From Caballeronia sp. dw_19 (GTDB lineage Bacteria > Pseudomonadota > Gammaproteobacteria > Burkholderiales > Burkholderiaceae), in assembly GCF_018449515.1 (NCBI RefSeq), contig NZ_JAAVUQ010000007.1, positions 1 to 64,000 of the forward strand: DNA of 64,000 nucleotides, in the 5' to 3' direction. Below the pieces are notes generated by a model. It saw only the letters and a list, made by a program, of their open reading frames with translations, was not told the origin of the DNA and did not search any database. Both the position numbers and the translations under genes were made by a program. Position 1 is the first letter of the stretch. Each line of letters opens with the position of its first letter. This document shows, one piece after another, positions 8,462-16,827 of this stretch.

Positions 8462-9706
8462 TCAAGCACCCTGCCACGCATCGAAGATCAGGCTGGCGCA
8501 ACTGCCGCCGAAGCCGAATGAAATCGACATCGCGGTGTCTATCTTCATCGGTCGCGATGTGCGCACGAGCGGCATGCCACTCACGCATGGATCGGGCATT
8601 TCGATCGGCCCTGTCCCGGCGACAAAACCATCGCGCATCATCAGCAAGGTGTAGATCGCTTCGTGCACGCCACAGGCTCCAAGCGGATGGCCGGACAATC
8701 CCTTCGTCGATGAAAACAGCGGGATGTCATCGCCAAATACATCACACAACGCATTCAGTTCTTCAACGTCGCCAAGCGGCGTGGCGGGCGCGTGCGTGTT
8801 GATATACGACGGACGTGTGCCAGCTTCGTCGAGTGCGCCACGCATGGCGCGCGCGATGCCCGATGCATGCGGACTCACCATGCCCGCGCCGTCCGTGCAA
8901 TGGCCGAAGCCTGTCAGTTCGGCGTAAATGCGTGCGCCCCGCGACAACGCGTGGTCCAGCGACTCGAGCACCAGCACGCCGCCGCCCGACGCAATCACGA
9001 AACCATCGCGCGTGCTGTCATAAGGACGCGAAGCACGTTCCGGCGCGTCGTTAAAACGCCTCGACAATGCACCCATTGCGTCGAACAACAGGGTCATGTT
9101 GTCGTGCAAACCTTCGCTGCCGCCCGCGAGTACGATCTGCTGGCGGCCGGTCTGGATCAGTTGCATCGCCTGGCCGATCGCCAGGGCAGATGTGGTGCAG
9201 GCCGACGACGGCGAATAGGTCATGCCCTCCAGCCCGAACACCTGGGCCACGTTCGCCGATGTGGTGCTGCCCATCACTTGCGGGACCGCATACGGCGGCA
9301 CTTTCTCGATACCGCGCGCGTGGGCAATCGTCATGGCTGCGTCATAGGCCGAGATCGTACCGGTGCCCGAACCGATCACCGCGCCGGCACGCGGCGAACG
9401 CAACAGGGAGAGATCGAGGTTGGCGTCGTGTATTGCCTTGTGCGCTGAATGGCATGCAAAACGCGCCGTATCGCCCATGAAACGCTCGAGCTTGCGATCG
9501 AACGGCGGTTCGCCTGCAGTCGATGCCACGCCCGCCACCTGACTTGCCAGACCACGTTCACGCCACGCCTCGACGCGGGTAATGCCGCTTCGCCCCTCGC
9601 GCAAGGCAGCGGAGACTTCATCGAGCGTATTACCCAGGCACGACACAATGCCCATGCCCGTCACGACCACGCGTGACAAGCCACGGGGGGCAGGCACAAC
9701 GCTCAT
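8462..9706 (-). CDS. Beta-ketoacyl-ACP synthase II-type (last gene of polyene operon)
   Basis: This is a 414-residue FabF-like ketosynthase that condenses an acyl chain with malonyl-ACP. All three catalytic positions are visible: Cys in SSACTTSALAIG, His in NTHAPATPLGD and His in KGLSGHPLGACG, so it should be an active condensing enzyme. It begins with an ATGA overlap on the preceding ketosynthase gene, and it is the terminal gene of a 16-gene overlapping set. Its role is polyene chain extension. Which of the three ketosynthases pairs with the distant chain-length factor cannot be told from sequence alone. Confidence 0.9.
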   Translation of the reverse strand: MSVVPAPRGLSRVVVTGMGIVSCLGNTLDEVSAALREGRSGITRVEAWRERGLASQVAGVASTAGEPPFDRKLERFMGDTARFACHSAHKAIHDANLDLSLLRSPRAGAVIGSGTGTISAYDAAMTIAHARGIEKVPPYAVPQVMGSTTSANVAQVFGLEGMTYSPSSACTTSALAIGQAMQLIQTGRQQIVLAGGSEGLHDNMTLLFDAMGALSRRFNDAPERASRPYDSTRDGFVIASGGGVLVLESLDHALSRGARIYAELTGFGHCTDGAGMVSPHASGIARAMRGALDEAGTRPSYINTHAPATPLGDVEELNALCDVFGDDIPLFSSTKGLSGHPLGACGVHEAIYTLLMMRDGFVAGTGPIEMPDPCVSGMPLVRTSRPMKIDTAMSISFGFGGSCASLIFDAWQGA

Positions 9707-10929
9707 GGCACGCGCCTGAAAATCAGCGACGTGTTGATGCCGCCGAACGCGAAGTTGTTGCTCATGACATATTCGGCGTCGATCGTGCGGCCGCTATCCA
9801 CGATGTAGTCGAGCGCCGCGCAAGCCGGATCGACCTGTGTCAGGTTCAGCGTCGGCGCATACCAGTTGCGCTTCATCATCTCGATGGTCCACCACGCCTC
9901 CAGCGCGCCGCACGCGCCCAGCGTATGGCCGACATAACTCTTCAGCGAACTGATCGGCAAACGCTCGCCGAAGGTCTGCGCGCTCGCGTGGCTTTCGGCT
10001 ACATCGCCGCGATCCGTCGACGTCCCATGCGCGTTGACGTAGGCAATGGCTTCAGCCGGAAGCTGCGCGTCGCGCAGCGCGAGCTGCATGGCGAAGGCCA
10101 TGGTCCCGGCCGATGGCTGCGTCATATGCGCGCCGTCCGAGTTGCAACCAAAGCCTACGATCTCTGCATGAATGCGCGCCCCGCGTGCAAGCGCGTGTTC
10201 ATACTCTTCGAGCACCAGGGTCGCCGCGCCTTCACCGACCACGAGACCATCACGGGCGACATCGAAGGGGCGCGGCGTCAGGTGCGGCTCGTCGTTGCGC
10301 GTGCTGGTGGCATAGAGCGTGTCGAACACGGCGACGGCCGGCCCCGACAACTCCTCAGCGCCGCCCGCGAGCATCAGCGTCTGCTTGCCGGCGGCAATCA
10401 TCTCGTAGGCGTAGCCAATTGCCTGGCTGCCCGATGCACACGCGCACGATGTCGGCACAATGCGACCCTTCAGGTCCCAGAACAGGCTCACGTTGACGGC
10501 CGTGGTATGCGGCATCATCTGCACATAGCTATTCGAGGTCACGTCGCTCATCGAACCGGTTTCGACCATCTTGCCGAATGCGCGAATCGGCTGGACCGAT
10601 CCGGACGACGATCCGTAGGCCACGCCCATGCGGCCGTCCTTGATCGTGAGGTCGTCGGCGAGACCCGCATCGGCCAGCGCCAGTTCGCTCGCGCGCACCG
10701 AATACAGGGACACGGGGCCCATCGAACGGGTTTTCTTGCGCGGGTAATGAGCTGGCGCGGTGAAGGCGGGCAAGGGGCACGCGAGTCGCGTATGCAGCAG
10801 CTCGAAGTAGTCCCACTCGGGCATCCGGCGCACGGCGTTGCGGCCGCTTCGCAAGTTTGCCTCGATCTCGTCCCAGGCGTTGCCGAATGCCGTGACACCG
10901 CCCATGCCAGTAATGACGACGCGCTTCAT
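9703..10929 (-). CDS. Beta-ketoacyl-ACP synthase II-type
   Basis: This is a 408-residue FabF-like ketosynthase with intact Cys (CACASGSQAIG), His (NAHGTSTDRGD) and His (KSYVGHTLGACG). The GMGGVTAFG N-terminus and GGINTSLIF C-terminus are complete. Its ATG shares one base with the stop codon of the ketoreductase gene (TGATG), and it overlaps the next ketosynthase by four bases, so all three are probably translated together. It is one of the condensing enzymes for polyene extension. Confidence 0.9.
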   Translation of the reverse strand: MKRVVITGMGGVTAFGNAWDEIEANLRSGRNAVRRMPEWDYFELLHTRLACPLPAFTAPAHYPRKKTRSMGPVSLYSVRASELALADAGLADDLTIKDGRMGVAYGSSSGSVQPIRAFGKMVETGSMSDVTSNSYVQMMPHTTAVNVSLFWDLKGRIVPTSCACASGSQAIGYAYEMIAAGKQTLMLAGGAEELSGPAVAVFDTLYATSTRNDEPHLTPRPFDVARDGLVVGEGAATLVLEEYEHALARGARIHAEIVGFGCNSDGAHMTQPSAGTMAFAMQLALRDAQLPAEAIAYVNAHGTSTDRGDVAESHASAQTFGERLPISSLKSYVGHTLGACGALEAWWTIEMMKRNWYAPTLNLTQVDPACAALDYIVDSGRTIDAEYVMSNNFAFGGINTSLIFRRVP

Positions 10930-11654
10930 CAGATCATCCCGCCATTGACGCCGATCACCTGCCGCGTGATATACGAGGCCGCATCCGACATCAGGAAGCT
11001 GACCACGGACGCCACTTCGGCCGGTTGCCCGACGCGGTTCATCGGTACCGTCTTCAATGCCTGTTCGAGCGGTACACCCTCAAGCATGCCAGTGTCGATC
11101 AATCCGGGGGCCACGCAATTGACGGTGATGTTGCGGGTCGCCAGTTCGACGGCGAGCGCCTTCGTGGCGCCGATAAGTCCGGCCTTCGCCGCGCTGTAGT
11201 TCACCTGGCCGCGATTGCCCATCACACCCGAGACAGAGGCGATTGTCACGATGCGGCCGCCCTGCTTCGCGCGCACAAGCGGCATGGTCAACGGATGCAC
11301 GACGTTATAGAAAGAGTCGAGACCGGTTTCGATCACGATGTCCCAATCCTCTTCGGTGAGCGCCGGGAACGCCGCGTCACGCGTCACGCCCGCGCAACAG
11401 ACGATGCCGTAATACGCGCCATGGGTGGCCACGTCGGCTTCGAGCACTTCGCGGCATGCGGCGCGGTCTCGTACATCGAATTGCAGCACGCGCGCCGTGC
11501 CGCCCTGCGCGGCAATGCCGGTCGCGACCGCTTCGGCTTCGGCGCGGCCGCTGCGGCAATGCACGGAAACCGTGAAGCCGTCTGCCGCGAGTTGATACGC
11601 TATCGCGCGGCCGATGCCGCGACTTGCGCCCGTTACAAGAACACGCCGGCTCAT
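10929..11654 (-). CDS. 3-oxoacyl-ACP reductase (FabG-like, ApeQ-type)
   Basis: This is a 241-residue short-chain dehydrogenase that reduces the beta-keto group after each condensation, using NADPH. The cofactor motif GASRGIG lies at about residues 8-14, the NNAG-equivalent is CCAGVTRD, and the catalytic Ser-Tyr-Lys appears as ASVSGVMGNRGQVNYSAAK. The C-terminus GVNGGMI is typical of FabG. It starts in an ATGA overlap with the dehydratase gene. Being inside the cluster, it is the polyene ketoreductase and not the housekeeping FabG. Confidence 0.92.
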   Translation of the reverse strand: MSRRVLVTGASRGIGRAIAYQLAADGFTVSVHCRSGRAEAEAVATGIAAQGGTARVLQFDVRDRAACREVLEADVATHGAYYGIVCCAGVTRDAAFPALTEEDWDIVIETGLDSFYNVVHPLTMPLVRAKQGGRIVTIASVSGVMGNRGQVNYSAAKAGLIGATKALAVELATRNITVNCVAPGLIDTGMLEGVPLEQALKTVPMNRVGQPAEVASVVSFLMSDAASYITRQVIGVNGGMI

Positions 11655-12169
11655 GATCCGAAACTCCCTTCGATGAATGACTGAAAATCAGCCGGTTGAT
11701 ACACCTTGATGACGGCCTCGGCGCAGCACACGCTGCCGCGATTCTGTTCGTGGTCGTGTTCCTGATCGTGATGGATCGAGCATTCGTACGCGCCGTGGCC
11801 TTCGTCGCCGCGCAGCAGTTCTTTCACTTCGATGCGCAACCAGGCACCGCGCGCGAATACCGGTACATGCGCCTCGTACCGGCGCGACCCGAGCAGTACG
11901 CCGGGACGTGCCCGACCGCCTGCGCGCATCGCGAGTAAAGCAACGTGCGCGGCGATTGCCTGCGCCATCAGTTCGATGCCGATCCACGCCGGCATCGCGC
12001 CGTCGGCATCGGCGTACCAGGCATCCGCGCGAACGCTTGCGTAAGCGGTCAGGGTTTCGTCCGTGCAGGCGCTGACGCCGTCGAGCAGCAGCATCGTGCC
12101 CCGGTGCGGCAAGATCGTTTCAATGGGGCCGAAGCCGTTGTCATTCATTTGGGTCGTCATGGTCATCAT
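11651..12169 (-). CDS. Hotdog-fold 3-hydroxyacyl-ACP dehydratase (ApeP-like)
   Basis: About 172 residues; the recognisable part starts at IETILPHRGTMLLLDGV and continues to GIELMAQAIAAHVALL, the hotdog dehydratase pattern with His (LPHR) and an acidic residue on the long helix. Family members of aryl polyene loci (ApeP) dehydrate the hydroxyacyl intermediate, typically with a second hotdog partner (ApeI); a FabZ/ApeI-like domain is present here fused to the ligase. The ATG at 12169 overlaps the ketosynthase stop (ATGA). ATG 12148 is an alternative that would trim seven residues. Confidence 0.82.
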   Translation of the reverse strand: MMTMTTQMNDNGFGPIETILPHRGTMLLLDGVSACTDETLTAYASVRADAWYADADGAMPAWIGIELMAQAIAAHVALLAMRAGGRARPGVLLGSRRYEAHVPVFARGAWLRIEVKELLRGDEGHGAYECSIHHDQEHDHEQNRGSVCCAEAVIKVYQPADFQSFIEGSFGS

Positions 12170-13350
12170 CGGCCGAGAATCAGACTGACATTGCTGCCGC
12201 CGAACGCAAACGAATTGCTCATCACGTACTGCGCGCCCGCCATGCGCGGCAGATAACGCTCGTTTTCGACCAGATCGAGCGGCGGCAACGCAGGGTCGAC
12301 TTCTCCGTCCCACAGATGACGCGGTAAAGCGACGTTGTCGCGTGCGAGTGTAAGCCACGCGAACCCCAGCTCAGTCGCGCCCGCTGCGCCGAGTTGATGC
12401 CCGGTCAGCGGCTTGGTGCCGCTGACCGCGACGCCATCCTTGAACACCCGCGCCATCAGGTGCGCTTCCATGTCGTCGTTCTTGCGCGTCGCCGTTGCGT
12501 GGAGGTTCACATAAGCAATGTCAGCCGGAGCAAGACCGGCGTCCGCCAGTGCTGCGCGCAGTGCGATTTCACCGCCCGCGCCGTGTGGATCGGGTGCGGA
12601 AATGTGATGTGCATCGCTTGATTCACCCACGCCCGCGAGCACGACCGGGCCTTCGTCGCGGCTCATCAGGAACACGGCCGCGCCCTCGCCCACGTTGATC
12701 CCGTTGCGATTGCGGCTCATCGGATTGGAGCGGACCGCACTCGTCGATTCGAGCGACGCGAAGCCCTGCACAGTTAATTCGCATAACGAATCTACACCGC
12801 CGACTACAACCGCATCGCACAGGTGCAACTGGAGTAACCTGCGCGCGGAGACGAACGCCTTGGCGCTCGATGTGCATGCGGTCGAGATCGTGAATGCCGG
12901 GCCATGAAGGTCGAGCGCTGCGGCGGCGAACGGCGCCACCGTACCGATTTCCACTTGCCGGTAGTCGAAGCCCACGGGCAACTTGCCTGCTTGTGCCTGA
13001 TACACAAACGCAGCCTCGGCCGCTTCAATACCCGATGTACTCGTGCCAAGCACCACGCCAATCCGATGCGCGCCGTAACGCTCGCGAGCGGCTTCTACCG
13101 CCGGCGCGATCTGGGCAAGCGCCGCGAGCAGCAGCCGGTTATTGCGGCAGTCATAACGCGCGAGTGATTCCGGGGGCGCGAGATCGAGCGGCACGATAAC
13201 GCTGCCGGCGAATGCATCGCCGATGCCGGTATGGATCGTTCCCATGCCGGGCGACACGCCGGCCGCGAGCGCCGGCACGATCGAGTCGATGCCGCCTCCT
13301 AGTGCATTGATCAAGCCAAGCGCGTGTAGATAAACCCGTGGCCCGTTCAT
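12166..13350 (-). CDS. Beta-ketoacyl-ACP synthase (first ketosynthase of the operon, ApeO-like position)
   Basis: This is a 394-residue FabB/F-like ketosynthase. Catalytic Cys is in ISTACTSSAKAF, His in NLHATATRKND and the second His in KPLTGHQLGAAG, so it is catalytically complete. It follows the exporter gene with an ATGA overlap and precedes the dehydratase. In related loci the ketosynthase in this position forms a heterodimer with the chain-length factor encoded at the other end of the cluster; I infer the same here. Confidence 0.88.
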   Translation of the reverse strand: MNGPRVYLHALGLINALGGGIDSIVPALAAGVSPGMGTIHTGIGDAFAGSVIVPLDLAPPESLARYDCRNNRLLLAALAQIAPAVEAARERYGAHRIGVVLGTSTSGIEAAEAAFVYQAQAGKLPVGFDYRQVEIGTVAPFAAAALDLHGPAFTISTACTSSAKAFVSARRLLQLHLCDAVVVGGVDSLCELTVQGFASLESTSAVRSNPMSRNRNGINVGEGAAVFLMSRDEGPVVLAGVGESSDAHHISAPDPHGAGGEIALRAALADAGLAPADIAYVNLHATATRKNDDMEAHLMARVFKDGVAVSGTKPLTGHQLGAAGATELGFAWLTLARDNVALPRHLWDGEVDPALPPLDLVENERYLPRMAGAQYVMSNSFAFGGSNVSLILGR

Positions 13351-15758
13351 GCGGCCCTCCTTCGTTCCGATGGCATGCCGATAGGCGCAAGCAGCACTGA
13401 TACCGCGATGCCCAGCGCCAGTGTCGCGCCAAAACTCTTCAGCGCGGGCATCGCGCTCATGGCGAGCAGGCCGAAGGAAAGCAGCGTGGTTGCCGCCGAC
13501 AGCAGCACGCCCGTCCATACGGCACCAAGATCGGCGTCGGCGCGCGCGGCGCCTTCGCGCAGGAATACGGCGTAGTTTGCGCCCACGCCGAGTACAAGCA
13601 TCAATGCCAGCCAGTTGAAGAGATTCAGCGGCACGCCGGCGTAGCCGAATACGGCGAGCGTTACGCCTACCGCCAGCAAGACCGGCAGAGTGACGATAAT
13701 GCCGCCGAGCGGCCGGTAACGCGCCATCATCAACAAGAGCACTAACAGGAGCGCGCCAGCAAGCCAGATGCCGCTATCGACACGATAAGCGCCGAACAGC
13801 GTGGATACACTCGCAGCTTTATCGACGAAGGTGACGCCTGCCAGCATGTGCGCCGTGGCAATCAGCGCGGGCAGGTTCGCCGGCGTAACGCCTTGCGGAA
13901 TTACGACAGAAGCGTATCCGCCCGACGTCGATGCCGGGTCAACTCTGCCGAGCCACAAGTGACGGAACGGTTGCGACCACGGCGCTGCAAGCCAGCTATC
14001 GACACTCAGTACCGCATGGTCCGACTTCGCGTAGGCTGCGAGCCACGCGTCGGCGACTTCATCGCGGAAACCGGCTTGAACAAGTGTCGCGCGCAACGCG
14101 GACGGATCGTTGAATACGCGTTGACTGAGCAGGGTACGGTCCTCGCCCTGCCGCTTCGCCGACGGAACGAATGACGTTACTGATTGCCAGCTACTCAGCC
14201 TGGCCGCGCCTGTCAAACCGTCGAGCTTCGCGCTCAGTGCTTCAGCGCGCTCCAGCACGATTTCGGGCGTCTCGCCGCGCACGACGAAGAACTGTGTGCT
14301 GTTGTCGAAGCCGACCGCGTCGCGGACCTTCTGTTCCTGCACCATGAGCACAGGATCGCGCTGGATCAGCAGATGGATGTCGTCGTCGCTCGTGAGCCGT
14401 AGCCAGCCCGGCACGGCGACGATGAGCAGCAGAGCCGCTACGCCCCATGCTCGCCGTCCGCCGATCACTGCACGCCATGCGCCAAGCAGACGTGCCGCCC
14501 CGGCGAATACGCGCTGCGGACTACGCTTGGGTGCACGGACCAGCAACGCCGGCAACAGCCACAATACCGACGCAAACGCGGTACATATCCCCACAATCGC
14601 AAAACATGCAATTTGCTTGAGCGCAGGGAACGGGACCCACGTGAGGATGGCGTAACCCAGTAGGCTTGTCGTCAATGCGACTGTCAACGCCGGCCGCACG
14701 GTGCGCGCGCCGCGCTGCGCATCCCAGTCACGCCCCGCACCGAGATACACCACAAAGTACTGGATCGAATAGTCGACCGCCTCGCCGATCAAACTCGCGC
14801 CGAACACAAGCGTCAGCAGATGCAGCTTGCCGAATATCAGCATGGTGGCGGCGAGCGCGCAGACAATGCCGAGCGCTGTCGAGACGAAGCCGAGCAGGAT
14901 CAGCCGCAGCGAACGGAACACCCACAACATCAGCAACGCAATTCCGCAGAGCGATGCGATACCGATTAAATGCACCTCGCGCTCTGAAGCAGCGCGCGCC
15001 GCCTCCGCGTAGAAAACTGCGCCGGTGCGGGCTAACGTGACATCGGGAAAACTTTGTTTAAGAGCACTTTCGCCGCCAGCCACGGCTTCGTGGACCGCAT
15101 GCTGGACCTTCGATTCGTACGCCGAACCCGGCAACGTCGCCATCACAAGAACACTGGTCGCATTGCCGCGATGCGCCACCAGCAAACCGTCTTCAACCTC
15201 CAGGTTCGAGGTCGCAAGCGGCAAGCCCGCAAGCCAGTGTTCGAGCCAGCCGAACGGATCGTCGGCGAGTTGGGTCGCGAGGCCGCCGCGCAGCGGGCTG
15301 TAGAGGCGTCGCGCGAGTGTGTCGTGCAAGGAGACCGTGCCGTCTGCAAGCGCGGTGCGATCGGCAGGTGCAAGCAAGCCGAATCGATACGGCATGTACA
15401 GCCCGGCGATATTCGATAAATCGAATGGAGGCAGCTCCGCCGTCACCGAGCCGAACGCTTTACTTGCCGACAACGCCGCCCCAAGCTGTTTCGCTGCGGC
15501 TTTCGCGTGCGCTGCATCGTTGCTGGTCACAAGGAAAACCGTACGATCACCCAGCGCGGTCGCCAGGGTATCGACCGCTTTTTCAGCGACCGGATCTGCT
15601 TCCGTTGCGGGCAATAACGCGAGCAGGTTTGTCTGCAGCGGCGACGGCCCGGCAAATCGCCACACGCAATAAAGCGTTGCGACGAGCGCGAGCAGCAGCC
15701 AACCGACGCGCACGCCCCACGCCGGTTTTGCGACTTGTGACTGCGGCACCTGCATCAT
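13347..15758 (-). CDS. MMPL/RND-family exporter
   Basis: This is an 803-residue inner-membrane protein with about 12 transmembrane helices in two halves, each half with a helix followed by a large periplasmic loop and a cluster of five helices (for example FGASLIGEAVDYSIQYFVVYLG and LMLVLGVGANYAVFLREG). This is the MMPL layout used for lipid and glycolipid export, and matches the ApeM-type transporter of aryl polyene loci. It couples translationally to LolA upstream (ATGA) and ketosynthase downstream (ATGA). Its likely job is moving the finished polyene lipid out of the inner membrane. Confidence 0.88.
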   Translation of the reverse strand: MMQVPQSQVAKPAWGVRVGWLLLALVATLYCVWRFAGPSPLQTNLLALLPATEADPVAEKAVDTLATALGDRTVFLVTSNDAAHAKAAAKQLGAALSASKAFGSVTAELPPFDLSNIAGLYMPYRFGLLAPADRTALADGTVSLHDTLARRLYSPLRGGLATQLADDPFGWLEHWLAGLPLATSNLEVEDGLLVAHRGNATSVLVMATLPGSAYESKVQHAVHEAVAGGESALKQSFPDVTLARTGAVFYAEAARAASEREVHLIGIASLCGIALLMLWVFRSLRLILLGFVSTALGIVCALAATMLIFGKLHLLTLVFGASLIGEAVDYSIQYFVVYLGAGRDWDAQRGARTVRPALTVALTTSLLGYAILTWVPFPALKQIACFAIVGICTAFASVLWLLPALLVRAPKRSPQRVFAGAARLLGAWRAVIGGRRAWGVAALLLIVAVPGWLRLTSDDDIHLLIQRDPVLMVQEQKVRDAVGFDNSTQFFVVRGETPEIVLERAEALSAKLDGLTGAARLSSWQSVTSFVPSAKRQGEDRTLLSQRVFNDPSALRATLVQAGFRDEVADAWLAAYAKSDHAVLSVDSWLAAPWSQPFRHLWLGRVDPASTSGGYASVVIPQGVTPANLPALIATAHMLAGVTFVDKAASVSTLFGAYRVDSGIWLAGALLLVLLLMMARYRPLGGIIVTLPVLLAVGVTLAVFGYAGVPLNLFNWLALMLVLGVGANYAVFLREGAARADADLGAVWTGVLLSAATTLLSFGLLAMSAMPALKSFGATLALGIAVSVLLAPIGMPSERRRAA

Positions 15759-16402
15759 GGCGCTCCGAACAGCGTGCGATCGGCCGGCGGCAACTCACTC
15801 ACCGCCGCGCTGTTCGCAAAGTCGATGCGCGTAACGTCGCCATTCGCAAGCGTGATGCGCAGCGCCTGCAAATAATCCCCGCCGCTCATCTCAAGGCCCT
15901 TGATCGACTGGGCGAGTTGCGGTTGATTCGGCGTCAGTTGCATGCGCCATTGCGCCGGTGTGCCGTCCGCGTGCACGTCGAATTGTGCGTAGAGCGCCGA
16001 GAGATCGCCACCTAGCATCGCGCGCATCATCCGGGAAACCTGTGCCACGCCGCGCACGCCGCTGCCACTATTCGAGTTCGTCCGCTGGCCGCTGGCGTTG
16101 ACCTCGCTCACACCGGTATCGGTGATGACGTAGGTCGCTTTGTACGGTGTATCGATCTGCCAGATCACGCCGCGTTCGCGGAAGAAAACCAGCGAGCCCG
16201 TGCTGACTAGAGGCTGTTTCATCGCGGAGAGCGTTTGGGTTTGCGTGAATTGCGCGCGAACGCCCAACGCTTGCGCGAGATGCCCCGCTATCTGCGAAAC
16301 AAGACCCGTATTGCTCGCCAATGCGGGCTGCGCCGCGAACACCGGCATGGACAACGAGATAAACAAAGACGCAACGGCGCCAAGCCAGTTCAACGTGCCC
16401 AT
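15755..16402 (-). CDS. LolA-like periplasmic carrier protein
   Basis: 215 residues with a Sec signal peptide (hydrophobic LGAVASLFISLSMPVFA, likely cut near AFAAQ). The body resembles outer-membrane lipoprotein carrier LolA: FTQTQTLSAMKQPLVSTGSLVFFRERGVIWQ is the conserved beta-barrel start. Cluster-encoded LolA homologues are standard in aryl polyene loci and probably carry the lipid-linked pigment across the periplasm, handing over from the adjacent MMPL exporter. The start overlaps the thioesterase gene by 13 bases. Confidence 0.85.
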   Translation of the reverse strand: MGTLNWLGAVASLFISLSMPVFAAQPALASNTGLVSQIAGHLAQALGVRAQFTQTQTLSAMKQPLVSTGSLVFFRERGVIWQIDTPYKATYVITDTGVSEVNASGQRTNSNSGSGVRGVAQVSRMMRAMLGGDLSALYAQFDVHADGTPAQWRMQLTPNQPQLAQSIKGLEMSGGDYLQALRITLANGDVTRIDFANSAAVSELPPADRTLFGAP

Positions 16403-16827
16403 GCGCGCTCCAGTTTCTCGATCACCACGGGCGGCGATACGAACTGCAATTCTTGCGTCGCGGCGTGAATGGCAACCTGGATCGTATAGCCCTTGGTCAG
16501 CCGCTCGCCTGAAGCGGCATCGACAATCTCGTAACCAATCTTCAGGCGGTTTTCATATTCCAGCAACTGCGCGCGTACCTCGATCTGCTGCCCGTAGGTA
16601 GCCGGGCGCACGTACTTGAGATGCACTTCGACGATGGGCCACAGATAACCCGATTCCTGCATCTCGCGATAGTCGTAGTCGAACACCCGCAGCAGCGCGG
16701 CCCGGCCGATCTCGAAGTACTTCAAGTAGTGGCCATGCCAGCAGACGTTCATGGCGTCGACGTCGTGGAACGGTACTTCAACTGGCGCACTCGCCGTCAG
16801 GACCTTGGGGGCCGCAGCTTCACTCAT
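16390..16827 (-). CDS. Hotdog acyl thioesterase (YbgC/4HBT family)
   Basis: 145 residues. The 4HBT motif FHDVDAMNVCWHGHYLKYFEIGR contains the catalytic Asp of YbgC-type thioesterases, followed by EVRAQLLEYENRLKIGYEI. It would release or edit acyl chains from ACP/CoA; ApeK-like proteins hold this place in aryl polyene loci. ATG 16827 overlaps the end of the ammonia-lyase gene by eight bases. A longer frame to 16863 is entirely inside that gene and lacks a ribosome-binding site. Confidence 0.86.
   Translation of the reverse strand: MSEAAAPKVLTASAPVEVPFHDVDAMNVCWHGHYLKYFEIGRAALLRVFDYDYREMQESGYLWPIVEVHLKYVRPATYGQQIEVRAQLLEYENRLKIGYEIVDAASGERLTKGYTIQVAIHAATQELQFVSPPVVIEKLERAWAR

Noticed and set aside
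9673..11199. 508-codon plus-strand frame across two polyene genes
   Set aside because: Lies opposite two well-supported genes with intact catalytic motifs; no protein features.
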